Assembly (NCBI GenBank): GCA_934270345.1
Contig: CAKQPT010000007.1
Span: forward strand, 26,112-90,111
Source: an uncultured Oribacterium sp.
GTDB lineage: Bacteria > Bacillota > Clostridia > Lachnospirales > Lachnospiraceae
Direction of reading: 5' to 3'
Length of the DNA: 64,000 nucleotides
Shown here: positions 31,651 through 39,400 of the stretch, piece by piece
Layout: each line of letters begins with the position of its first letter
How positions within the stretch are numbered: the first letter of the stretch is position 1
Translations under genes and position numbers: made by a program
The notes under the pieces: model-generated
What the model was told of the DNA's origin: nothing
Database searches by the model: none
The model's input: the letters and a program-made list of their open reading frames with translations, nothing else

Positions 31651-31772
31651 CTTTAAAGCGCTTACCATGCCTGCAGTTGAAATTTTCCAGTTTCGTCACC
31701 GTTGGCATCATTCTCTTTTCCGCTGTTTTGATAGAGCATCACCAGCTCGAACGAAACAGGTGCCGATTTTCT

Positions 31773-31841
31773 GTTTGCCTGCTCGGGGTGGGGTCAATAT
31801 GTAAGAAGATAAAAGATGTACATTGGGGTGGGCAGGCAAAC
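31773..31841. repeat. Second stem-loop with GGGGTGGG runs
   Basis: Perfect 10-bp arms GTTTGCCTGC (31773-31782) and GCAGGCAAAC (31832-31841) enclose two GGGGTGGG direct copies at about 31785 and 31824. These runs are complementary to the CCCACCCC runs of the first stem-loop 350 bases upstream. Confidence 0.65.
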
Positions 31842-31952
31842 GAAAAGAGGGCCCCGGTATGGACGGCCCCCAAAAGCAGCTGGATTAAGAAATAAGCAGT
31901 CTGAATTGTAGCTATGTTGTCAGCCTTCATAAACTTCGGTGATGACATTGAT

Positions 31953-31995
31953 TTGACTTTTTGTCACGAAAAATATACAATAATCGTGACAAAAA
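31953..31995 (+). promoter_or_regulatory. AbiE promoter embedded in a perfect inverted repeat (putative operator)
   Basis: TTGACT (31953-31958) and TACAAT (31976-31981) are 17 bases apart. Overlapping them, TTTTTGTCACGA (31958-31969) and TCGTGACAAAAA (31984-31995) form a perfect 12-bp inverted repeat with a 14-base spacer that contains the -10. AbiEi antitoxins are known to repress their own operons at inverted repeats, so this is a strong operator candidate. Confidence 0.85.
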
Positions 31996-32006
31996 GGAGG
32001 TGCGTC

Positions 32007-32606
32007 ATGTCTGTTATGGAAAGCATTAAAATAAGAATCCATGAGATGGGCGATGGAGATATCATGACGACAGCAGATTTCGCTGATTTAGCGAACCTTA
32101 CGACTATCCGAAAGTATCTCGGCCGATGCGTAGATAAGGGACTCATCCGCCGCGTATTTGATGGCGTTTATGAAAAACCACACTATAGTCGATTATTGGA
32201 TGAATATATGCCAACAGATCCGGAAAAGGTCGCCTATGCGCTTGCCAGAACATATCACTGGACGATTGCTCCATGTGGTGACATCGCACTAAATAGATTA
32301 GGATTGACCACGCAAGTGCCGACGGTATGGTCATATGTCAGTGATGGACCATATCGGATCTTTTCGTGGGATCATATACAGCTCAAGTTCAAGCATAAAA
32401 CAAACAGGGAAATCTCTATGCTTTCGACTCAGACGATATTGATCACAGAGGCGCTTCGTGCACTGGGCAAGGAACGAATCACCCCCGATATTATCGGCCA
32501 GCTTCGTAAAAAAATGCCCGAGTGCGATAGAGAAAAGATTTTGACAGAATCCAGTTCCTGCAGTGAGTGGATACATGAGACGATCAGAAAGGCATGTGCA
32601 TCTTAA
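32007..32606 (+). CDS. AbiEi-like antitoxin (DUF6088 type)
   Basis: 199 residues. The N-terminal winged helix (DIMTTADFADLANLTTIRKYLGRCVDKGLIRRVFDGVYEKP, split here at the wing) is followed by the C-terminal antitoxin domain with WTIAPCGDIALNRLGL. It probably binds the inverted repeat in its own promoter and antagonises the toxin gene, whose start abuts its stop. ATG 32007 follows AAAGGAGG; an upstream ATG at 31914 would precede the promoter. Codon use is AT-richer than flanking operons, consistent with horizontal gain. Confidence 0.85.
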   Translation: MSVMESIKIRIHEMGDGDIMTTADFADLANLTTIRKYLGRCVDKGLIRRVFDGVYEKPHYSRLLDEYMPTDPEKVAYALARTYHWTIAPCGDIALNRLGLTTQVPTVWSYVSDGPYRIFSWDHIQLKFKHKTNREISMLSTQTILITEALRALGKERITPDIIGQLRKKMPECDREKILTESSSCSEWIHETIRKACAS

Positions 32607-33602
32607 ATGAAAAACGTAGCGAGATTATCGAACCAAGAACGTAGGGAACTGTTTCTAGCGACAGCAATCAAGATGGGGATGCGCCCGGAAGTGATCGAAA
32701 AAGATTTCTGGGTTTGCTTTATGCTGGATCATCTGTTTCATGAGTGCAAGTATAAAGATGCTTTTGTATTTAAGGGTGGTACCAGTCTGTCAAAATCCTA
32801 TCATGTAATAGAGCGTTTCTCAGAAGATATCGATCTGATACTGGACTGGCGAAGAATCATTACCGATTCCTCCGACCCGTGGGATCATCGTTCTAAAACC
32901 AAACAGGATAGTTACAATAAACAGATTAATAAGGATGCTGTGCTATTTTACAGGAATAGTCTGGTGCCAGAGCTTAATAAGGAACTATCCGCTAAACTGG
33001 ATGAACACGAGTGGATTACTGTGGATGAGGACGATGAGATGGTCCTGGATTTTGTTTATCCGCAGATTTTCGAAACAGATTACATAATTCCCCATGTGAG
33101 ACTGGAAATAGGTCCTCTTGCAGAATGGATGCCATCACATATTACGAGCATTTCGCCATTCGCTGCGGAACAGTATGGACGACTGTTTGAGCAAAAGCAA
33201 ACGGATATTCTTACGATCGATGCAGAAAGAACTTTCTGGGAGAAGATAACCATCTTACATAAAATATCAAATTTTCCGGAAGGAAAGACACTGCCACATC
33301 GGTATGCAAGGCATCTATATGATGTGTATTGCCTCGGAAATTCCGCGATTAAGAAGTCTGCCTTTGACAGAAAAGAATTACTGGAAAGAGATGTTGCCTT
33401 CAAACAAAAATTTTACTATACAAAGAGCGCTCACTACGAAACAGCAACGCTTAAGGAAATCCGTCTGATTCCCAGCCAGGAAATCATACCGGCATTAAGA
33501 AATGACTATGCAGCAATGGCGAATATGTTTTATGGCCATGCACCAGAGTTTGATGACATAATAAACTATTTAAAACAACTGGAAGAAGAAATTCATGCAT
33601 AA
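32607..33602 (+). CDS. AbiEii-family nucleotidyltransferase toxin
   Basis: 331 residues. The catalytic nucleotidyltransferase signature is VFKGGTSLSKSYHVIERFSEDIDLILD (residues about 52-78; shown motifs GGTSLSK and EDIDL are intact), preceded by EKDFWVCFMLDHL, typical of AbiEii/AbiGii. TERTFWEK-like AERTFWEKITILHK occurs later. Related toxins transfer nucleotides to tRNA or other targets, stopping growth and aborting phage infection. The start touches the antitoxin stop (TAAATG), so translation is coupled. All catalytic residues look intact, so the pair is probably active. Confidence 0.88.
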   Translation: MKNVARLSNQERRELFLATAIKMGMRPEVIEKDFWVCFMLDHLFHECKYKDAFVFKGGTSLSKSYHVIERFSEDIDLILDWRRIITDSSDPWDHRSKTKQDSYNKQINKDAVLFYRNSLVPELNKELSAKLDEHEWITVDEDDEMVLDFVYPQIFETDYIIPHVRLEIGPLAEWMPSHITSISPFAAEQYGRLFEQKQTDILTIDAERTFWEKITILHKISNFPEGKTLPHRYARHLYDVYCLGNSAIKKSAFDRKELLERDVAFKQKFYYTKSAHYETATLKEIRLIPSQEIIPALRNDYAAMANMFYGHAPEFDDIINYLKQLEEEIHA

Positions 33603-33670
33603 TAATACAATCACTCTTTCGGCGGACAGAGACCGAGAAATGTGAGTCGGTACCGCCGAATGGTGAGTAC

Positions 33671-33704
33671 GAAGGGGGCTGACCCCCATTACGAAATTCT
33701 TAAG
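33671..33704. repeat. REP-like element B3
   Basis: GGGGGCTGACCCCC followed by TTACGAAATTCTTAAG, the inverse of the CTTAAGAATTTCGTAA tag seen at 52793 and 57197. A single palindrome with one changed centre base. Confidence 0.8.
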
Positions 33705-33711
33705 ATAGAGC

Positions 33712-33762
33712 ATCAATTAAAAACAGAGCCTACGGTAACCGTAGGCTCTGTTTTTAATTGAT
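33712..33762. terminator. Bidirectional terminator between abiEii and ppiB
   Basis: A 24-base arm beginning ATCAATTAAAAACAGAGCC is fully complementary to 33739-33762 around a 3-base loop, with A and T runs on both sides. Confidence 0.93.
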
Positions 33763-33767
33763 ATGAA

Positions 33768-34253
33768 TTACTCCTCGACAGTAACCTTCGTCATGGTAAC
33801 TGCGACTACAGGCGCATCCTGCCAGCCGGTCGGAGTAGAAGCGATGCGGTCCACCTCATCCATGCCGTCGATGACCTTACCGAAAGCTGCGTACTGACCA
33901 TCGAGGTAGGAAGCATCTGCATGCATGATGAAGAACTGGGAACCAGCGGAGTCCGGATCCATCGCACGCGCCATGGAAATCACACCACGCTTGTGCTGAA
34001 GATCGTTCTTCACACCGTTGGAAGAGAACTCACCCTTGATGTTCCAGCCCGGACCACCGGTGCCGTTACCCTCTGGATCACCGCCCTGGATCATGAAGCC
34101 AGGAATGATGCGGTGGAAGGTCAGACCATCATAGAAGCCCTGCTTTACGAGCTTTACGAAATTCTCTACCGTGATCGGTGCGATCTCAGGATACAGCTCA
34201 AGCTTGATATCCTTGTCGTCGTCCATATGAATCGTTACGATTGGATTAGCCAT
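33768..34253 (-). CDS. ppiB: Cyclophilin-type peptidyl-prolyl isomerase
   Basis: 161 residues. Cyclophilin core: NFVKLVKQGFYDGLTFHRIIPGFMIQGGDPEGNGTGGPG, then RGVISMARAMDPDSAGSQFFI and LDGQYAAFGKVIDGMDEVD. The catalytic Arg (in FHRIIPGFMIQ) and Phe are present. No signal peptide, so it is a cytoplasmic folding helper. The ribosome site is AGAGG. It converges with abiEii on a shared terminator, and its codon use matches the host genes rather than the island. Confidence 0.95.
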   Translation of the reverse strand: MANPIVTIHMDDDKDIKLELYPEIAPITVENFVKLVKQGFYDGLTFHRIIPGFMIQGGDPEGNGTGGPGWNIKGEFSSNGVKNDLQHKRGVISMARAMDPDSAGSQFFIMHADASYLDGQYAAFGKVIDGMDEVDRIASTPTGWQDAPVVAVTMTKVTVEE

Positions 34254-34739
34254 AATTGAAAACCTCTTTTCATTGATTTATCTCTATGGATTCTACCAGT
34301 AAAACGCAGGCAGAACAATAGAAAAAGCTTAGATTATCCAATTCGCTAATTGCAGCCTCAGACTAGTAACAGTTCAGATTATTTTCATCCAACAGAACAA
34401 TTCTCAGTGCATAGAAATTCCTGTATTCCGAAAACAGGTGCAGTTGCACCTCATTTCGGAATAGGCGCATCTCTAATCGAAGTCCGGATAAAGCTTCAAC
34501 ATCTCAAAGATTCCAAACGATATGATGATCCAACTAGACATAACTAGAAAGAATGCCGGGGGGGTAAAACTATAACAGAAAGTGATTATTGGGCGTATAA
34601 TTTAGATTAATAAGATTATAGATTCTGAAGAAAACAGGCTTGTATAAAGGAGGGCAGGTGGGATTTGGTCGAACTCTGTAATCTATCGTGAAATAACATC
34701 ATGATCTGTTTTTTGATCAATAACTACGGGAGGGTAGTA
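34254..34739. other. AT-rich gene-free stretch upstream of the surface protein
   Basis: 486 bases. It contains a nested palindrome: ATTCCGAAA/TTTCGGAAT (34425-34433, 34454-34462) enclosing GGTGCA/TGCACC (34437-34450). A TATAAT at 34596-34601, without a convincing -35, may drive the surface-protein gene. There is a long leader between it and the start codon. No gene seen. Confidence 0.55.
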
Positions 34740-36794
34740 ATGAGAAGAAGCAAAAAATCCTTGGGCAGTGCAATTCTTGTCAGCGTTCTTAGCGCGTCTA
34801 TGGTGATTGCGACACCGGCGTCTGTTTTCGCTAAAACATTTAAGGAAAATGAAACAGTCACTGTGGGCGATATAAGCGATGGAATTGTGGCACCTTCAAA
34901 ATCAGATATCACTGTAAATGGTTCTGTTCATGTGGAGCCGAACTCTGAACAGTCCGTGAAGGCAGATAATGCAAATGTGAAGGTGACCGGTGAAGTAAAT
35001 GCAGACATCAACGCATCTAATGGGGCAAAGGTGACTGTTGGGGAAAATGTAAATGGAGATGTCGAAAATAATGGCGGAAACATAGACATTAACGGCGATT
35101 TAAATGGGAGTCTTAATAACTGGAGCGGCACATCAAATGTTAAAGGAAACATAACGACAGTTAGTGATTCAAAACATGGTGATGCTGCTGTCAATGGAAT
35201 TGAAGGAACTGTTACTGTGACAGGTAATGTGTCACTTGATTCCAAAAAGGGTGGCGATGCTATCAGCATTTACGGCACTGATGATGCTAATGTGACTATT
35301 AATGGAGATCTTACGTCAAAGAGTTCTGACAAAACTCATACTGTTGGAGAAAATAATGATGTATTAAAGAACGTATTTTCTAGTGGCATAGGCATTATGA
35401 GTGATGGTGGAGAGAAAAATGTAACAGTAAAAGGAAATACCAATGTAAGTTCTAACGCCTTTGCTTCAGGTATTACTGTAGAGACATACGATACTCCTAA
35501 CGAAGATGGTACAGACGTAATTAAATCTACAGTGAATATTACGACAGGAAACATAAGTGTTAACGCAGCTAAAGAAGTGAATGATTATATGACAAATAAT
35601 CTGGGTAAGCTTACCACCGATACAGCAAAGGTTATTGAAATATACACTGAAAGTAACGGGGAAATTAATGTAGTCGTTAAGGGAGATGCGACTTCTTCCG
35701 GAGACCATGCAATTTCAATCAAAAATGCCGGAGAAATCGAAAGCGGAAAGACGAATATAGCTGTGGATGGAACGCTGAAGTCTTCGAAAAATGCCATTGT
35801 CATTGTAAATGATGATAAAGCAAATTCCACGGTTGAGATTACAACATGGAAAATTGAAGGCGATACAACAAAGAATGTGGTCGTGAAGAAAAATGATCAT
35901 GAAAATGGAGAACTAGTAGAAGATGAGGCGGCTTCAAAGAAGCAGTCCGAAAATATCAATTACATCATCCGTCATGAAGGCACGATCTCTCTTGAAGGCA
36001 CGCGACCTGTTACAGTAAACGGCAACAAGTTTGAGACCGCACGAGAGACCGAGAAGCTGACCATTCATGTGAAGGTAGATGATGAGAAGAAGTATCGTGT
36101 CGACCGTGTCGAGGGTGGTACTGCAACCGCGACCAAGAACGCTGATGGTTCATGGACCCTCATCGTTCCGAAGAACGGCGGTGTCGATATTCGCGCCGTG
36201 CTTGTTGCCATCGAGCAGACCAAGCATAACTCCGGTTCTTCGTCTGGTGGTGGATCCAGCAGTTCACGTCCAGGAGTGAGTAATGTAGCGTCTGGAATGA
36301 CGACAACTACGACGGATGGCGCAACTGTTCAGACGAATGTCACCAAGAATAACAATTCGACGACTACTGCAGCTACCGTAAGAATTGGAACAACCACTGC
36401 AAACGTAACGTCTTCTGTTAGCGAACAGAACGGCACGAAGATTACATTCCAGAACGCAAGCGGAAACCTTGCAGGCGCTTCTTTTAAGACGGTTGGACAG
36501 GTTTCTGCAGATGGAACAACCCTTGTAAAGGAAGACGGAACTACCGCGAAGATGGCAACCGGAATGCTCCTCGCTATCGAGAATGCCGATGGTACTTCTG
36601 TTGGCTGTTTCGTAGATGCGACAGGCAAGACCATTGCAACCGGTGCTTTCGAAGTTTACTATATGCTCGGAACCGATGGAAAGCTCCATGCACACTTCGT
36701 AAATCCGCAGGGCTACTTCATGACCGGCATCCAGGTGATCAACGGCCAGACCGTTACATTTAATGCGGTTGGTGAAATGGTGAGTGTGCTTTGA
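34740..36794 (+). CDS. Secreted repeat-rich surface protein (adhesin-like)
   Basis: 684 residues. A signal peptide (about residues 1-32, ending ASVFA) is followed by some 330 residues of short beta-strand repeats of the type V-x-V-x-G-(N/D)-V-N, e.g. VTVGENVNGDVENNGGNIDINGDL, likely a right-handed beta-helix. Then come a Ser/Gly linker (SGSSSGGGSSSS) and a C-terminal domain ending GYFMTGIQVINGQTVTFN, which resembles a cell-wall-binding repeat. No LPXTG. GGGAGGG precedes ATG 34740. The 5' half uses AT-rich codons and from about 35950 the gene turns GC-rich like the host, suggesting a mosaic origin. Confidence 0.75.
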   Translation: MRRSKKSLGSAILVSVLSASMVIATPASVFAKTFKENETVTVGDISDGIVAPSKSDITVNGSVHVEPNSEQSVKADNANVKVTGEVNADINASNGAKVTVGENVNGDVENNGGNIDINGDLNGSLNNWSGTSNVKGNITTVSDSKHGDAAVNGIEGTVTVTGNVSLDSKKGGDAISIYGTDDANVTINGDLTSKSSDKTHTVGENNDVLKNVFSSGIGIMSDGGEKNVTVKGNTNVSSNAFASGITVETYDTPNEDGTDVIKSTVNITTGNISVNAAKEVNDYMTNNLGKLTTDTAKVIEIYTESNGEINVVVKGDATSSGDHAISIKNAGEIESGKTNIAVDGTLKSSKNAIVIVNDDKANSTVEITTWKIEGDTTKNVVVKKNDHENGELVEDEAASKKQSENINYIIRHEGTISLEGTRPVTVNGNKFETARETEKLTIHVKVDDEKKYRVDRVEGGTATATKNADGSWTLIVPKNGGVDIRAVLVAIEQTKHNSGSSSGGGSSSSRPGVSNVASGMTTTTTDGATVQTNVTKNNNSTTTAATVRIGTTTANVTSSVSEQNGTKITFQNASGNLAGASFKTVGQVSADGTTLVKEDGTTAKMATGMLLAIENADGTSVGCFVDATGKTIATGAFEVYYMLGTDGKLHAHFVNPQGYFMTGIQVINGQTVTFNAVGEMVSVL

Positions 36795-37138
36795 TCTGTT
36801 TTCAAACAATGTGAGTTAAATAATGCGGGAGACCATGCTGCAGAAGCATGGTCTCCCGACTTCGTAAAAAAGCACTCATATCGACTGTTCTGAAAGCAAC
36901 CATCGACTGATAAAAAGGTTTGTCGTAGCAGTACAGGGAGTGCCCTCCGGGGCACAACCATAATGTGAAGAATGAGTGCATACCGGCTGTGAAAAACTGC
37001 TCGGATGCGCCTCGTAGCTGCCTGAATTGCCGCCTGATTTTCGCCATCCCATCTTGTAGCGGCACGCCAATTTGTGGTATAGTATACCGAGTGAGCCTTC
37101 GGGGCACGCATTATTAAGAAAAAGAGGTACCATAGACT
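36795..37138. other. Gene-free stretch between surface protein and S1 gene
   Basis: 344 bases. A 13-bp hairpin GGGAGACCATGCT/AGCATGGTCTCCC (36827-36857) without a T-run probably ends the surface-protein transcript. Inverted words GCACTCAT and ATGAGTGC lie about 100 bases apart (36871, 36972), and GTGCCC/GGGGCAC hairpin words occur at about 36948. A promoter TTGTAG-18-TATAGT (about 37056-37085) precedes the S1 gene. No gene recognised. Confidence 0.55.
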
Positions 37139-37897
37139 ATGGCAGACGAGATCAAGATCGAGGAAGCAAAGGAAGAGAAGATTCCTTCCATGGATGATTT
37201 CAAGGAGGAGCTTGAGGCATCGTTCAAGCAGCACGCAAATGCGAAGCGCGTGGACATGAGCAAGTGGGAGAAGATCCTCGATGACTTCCAGAACAAGACC
37301 AGCTTCGAGGTAGAAGTAAACGAAGCTGTGAAGAGCGGTGTAACCGCAAACGTGGATGGCCTGAGAGCATTCATCCCGGCATCGAAGCTTTCACTCGGCT
37401 TCGTAAAGGACGAGGAGCTGAAGGACTGGGTAGGCAAGAAGCTGAATGTCCGCGTCATCACGGCGGAGCCGGAGAACAACAAGCTGGTTCTTTCTGCACG
37501 TGATGTTCTCCGCGATGAGCAGGAGAAGGTAAGAGCAGAGAAGGCAGCTGCGATCCAGACCGGTCTCGTAACCGAGGGTACGGTTGAGACGGTTAAGGAC
37601 TATGGTGCATTTATCGATCTCGGAGATGGCGTGACCGGTCTTCTTCACGTTTCTCAGATCTCCAACAAGAGAGTGAAGTCCCCGGCAGATGTGCTGAAGG
37701 AAGGTCAGACCGTAAAGGTTCAGGTTATCGGCGTCAAGGATGGTAAGATTTCCCTTTCCATGAAGGCACTCGAGGCTGAGAAGCAGGAGCGTAAGGAGAA
37801 GCAGGAGCGCGAGGATTTCCGTGCAAACTACAAGGAGTCCGGTGCAGCGACCTCTTCCTTCGCAGAGATCATGAAGAAGAGCGGCATCAAGTTCTGA
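37139..37897 (+). CDS. S1 RNA-binding domain protein (short RpsA-like)
   Basis: 252 residues with two S1 domains. The first (about 50-125) is divergent: FEVEVNEAVKSGVTANVDGLRAFIPASKL. The second (about 140-215) is classical: GTVETVKDYGAFIDLGDGVTGLLHVSQIS. A charged N terminus and a Lys/Glu-rich tail flank them. It resembles the shortened ribosomal S1 homologues of Clostridia and probably binds mRNA during translation. It stands alone with its own promoter and terminator. Confidence 0.85.
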   Translation: MADEIKIEEAKEEKIPSMDDFKEELEASFKQHANAKRVDMSKWEKILDDFQNKTSFEVEVNEAVKSGVTANVDGLRAFIPASKLSLGFVKDEELKDWVGKKLNVRVITAEPENNKLVLSARDVLRDEQEKVRAEKAAAIQTGLVTEGTVETVKDYGAFIDLGDGVTGLLHVSQISNKRVKSPADVLKEGQTVKVQVIGVKDGKISLSMKALEAEKQERKEKQEREDFRANYKESGAATSSFAEIMKKSGIKF

Positions 37898-37920
37898 TGA
37901 TGCAGACAGCTTGATTTTTC

Positions 37921-37959
37921 ATCAGTCACGTATTCGAAAGGATGCGTGGCTGATTTTTT
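37921..37959 (+). terminator. Terminator of the S1 gene
   Basis: ATCAGTCACGTAT pairs with ATGCGTGGCTGAT (two G-U), followed by TTTTTT. Confidence 0.85.
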
Positions 37960-38047
37960 ATGATTTATGCTTTCTATTTCAGTGCATATGGGTATAATAG
38001 CGGAACAGGCATGAATGCATGATGATTTTGTTAAAGTGAGGAAACAG

Positions 38048-39400
38048 ATGGAGTATACAGCGAAGGAAGTGACGGCAGAGGAGCTCGAGCAGTGGCCGCG
38101 GGAGAGCTATCACCTGGTCGATGTTCGGAGCGAAGAGGATTTTCAGACGGGCAAGATGCCGGATGCGCTTCGGGTGGATCTCGACCGGATCGCCGAGGGA
38201 AACCACAGCATCCCGAAGGATAAGCGGGTCGTACTGTACTGTAAGTACGGTGACCTCTCCCTGACGGCAGCCGAGGACCTGTGCGCGCAGGGCTACGAGG
38301 CCTACAGCCTCGCCGGCGGTTACGGCAAGTGGGTGCTCCGCCAGATCCAGAAGGATATGGATTCCGAGCAGCGTCGCGACGACATCGAGAAGTCCCTCCG
38401 CAAGAAGTTCAAGCGTAATCTCTTCGGCATGTTCGTGAAGGCCATCTGCGATTATCAGCTCGTCGAGCCGGGCGACCGCATCGCGGTCTGCATCTCCGGC
38501 GGTAAGGACTCGATGCTTATGGCGAAGCTCTTTCAGGAGCTGAAGCGCCACAACAAGATCCCGTTCGAGCTCGTGTTCCTGTGCATGGACCCGGGCTATA
38601 ACGAGGCGAACCGTAAGGTCATCGAGCGAAACGCGGATCTCCTCGGCATCCCGCTCACGATTTTCGAAACGAACATCTTCGACTCCGTCTACAACATCCC
38701 GAAGTCCCCGTGCTACGTCTGCGCCCGCATGCGCCGCGGTTACCTCTATAAGGAAGCCCAGCGCCTCGGCTGCAACAAGATCGCGCTCGGCCACCACTTC
38801 GACGACGTCATCGAGACCGTCCTCATGGGCATGCTCTACGCCGGCCAGTACGAGGCGATGATGCCGAAGCTTCACTCCACGAACTTCCCGGGCATGCAGC
38901 TGATCCGCCCGCTCTATCTCATCCGCGAGGCGGAAATCAAGCACTGGCGCGACTACAACAGCCTGAACTTCATCCAGTGCGCCTGCCACTTCACTGAGAC
39001 CTGCGCGACCTGCCATACCGACGGTCAGACCAGCTCGAAGCGTCTCGAGACGAAGAAGCTGATCGAGAAGCTGAAGGAAACGAATCCGTACGTCGAGCGA
39101 AACATCTTCAGCGCGATGGAAAACGTGAGCCTGAACAAGATCCTCGGCTACAAGCGTCAGCACGTGAAGCACAGCTTCCTCGAGTGGTACGACGATGAGG
39201 ACGACCTGAAGATCGGCATCCTGAACGATGAGGAGATCGCGCACGAGGATGCGCTCCGCCGTCAGCAGGAGCTCCAGAAAGAGAAGGCCCGCATCGATTC
39301 CCAGCCGAAGTCCGAGCAGGCGCGCCGGAACGCCGAGGAGAACCGTCGCAACGCGCAGTTCCGTAAACTGGAAGGAGCGAGACCAAATGGAAACGCATAG
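38048..39400 (+). CDS. Rhodanese-TtcA-like PP-loop fusion, probable tRNA thiolation enzyme
   Basis: 450 residues. The N-terminal rhodanese domain (about 1-100) has YHLVDVRSEEDF and the active-site loop CKYGDLS. The PP-loop ATPase domain has the ATP motif VCISGGKDSMLM, the Cys pair SPCYVCARMRRGYLYKEA and GHHFDDVIETVLM; further Cys occur in CACHFTETCATCH. This is the TtcA type, which makes 2-thiocytidine in tRNA with an Fe-S cluster; the fused rhodanese could supply the persulfide sulfur. The C-terminal 60 residues are charged. ATG 38048 follows GAGG. It overlaps the next gene by 14 bases. Confidence 0.82.
   Translation: MEYTAKEVTAEELEQWPRESYHLVDVRSEEDFQTGKMPDALRVDLDRIAEGNHSIPKDKRVVLYCKYGDLSLTAAEDLCAQGYEAYSLAGGYGKWVLRQIQKDMDSEQRRDDIEKSLRKKFKRNLFGMFVKAICDYQLVEPGDRIAVCISGGKDSMLMAKLFQELKRHNKIPFELVFLCMDPGYNEANRKVIERNADLLGIPLTIFETNIFDSVYNIPKSPCYVCARMRRGYLYKEAQRLGCNKIALGHHFDDVIETVLMGMLYAGQYEAMMPKLHSTNFPGMQLIRPLYLIREAEIKHWRDYNSLNFIQCACHFTETCATCHTDGQTSSKRLETKKLIEKLKETNPYVERNIFSAMENVSLNKILGYKRQHVKHSFLEWYDDEDDLKIGILNDEEIAHEDALRRQQELQKEKARIDSQPKSEQARRNAEENRRNAQFRKLEGARPNGNA

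Larger units (their letters stand above)
31260..32006. other. Gene-free, repeat-rich 750-base region before the AbiE pair
   Basis: AT-richer than its surroundings. It contains three kinds of structure described separately: a long stem-loop at 31392-31490, a cluster of GGCACGATGA-type repeats at 31511-31650, and a second stem-loop at 31773-31841. Both stem-loops carry CCCACCCC or GGGGTGGG runs. The abiE promoter closes the region. Short frames in it show no gene-like features, and I recognise no RNA family. Confidence 0.6.

Noticed and set aside
31511..31710. CRISPR-like array
   Set aside because: The repeated words are short, alternate in orientation and are unevenly spaced; no cas genes nearby.
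31584..31895. 103-codon open frame in the repeat region
   Set aside because: It runs across several hairpins, has no ribosome site and no recognisable domain.
36802..37107. 101-codon minus-strand frame between the surface protein and S1 genes
   Set aside because: It spans the hairpin and promoter region and has no ribosome site or known domain; more likely leader or repeat sequence.
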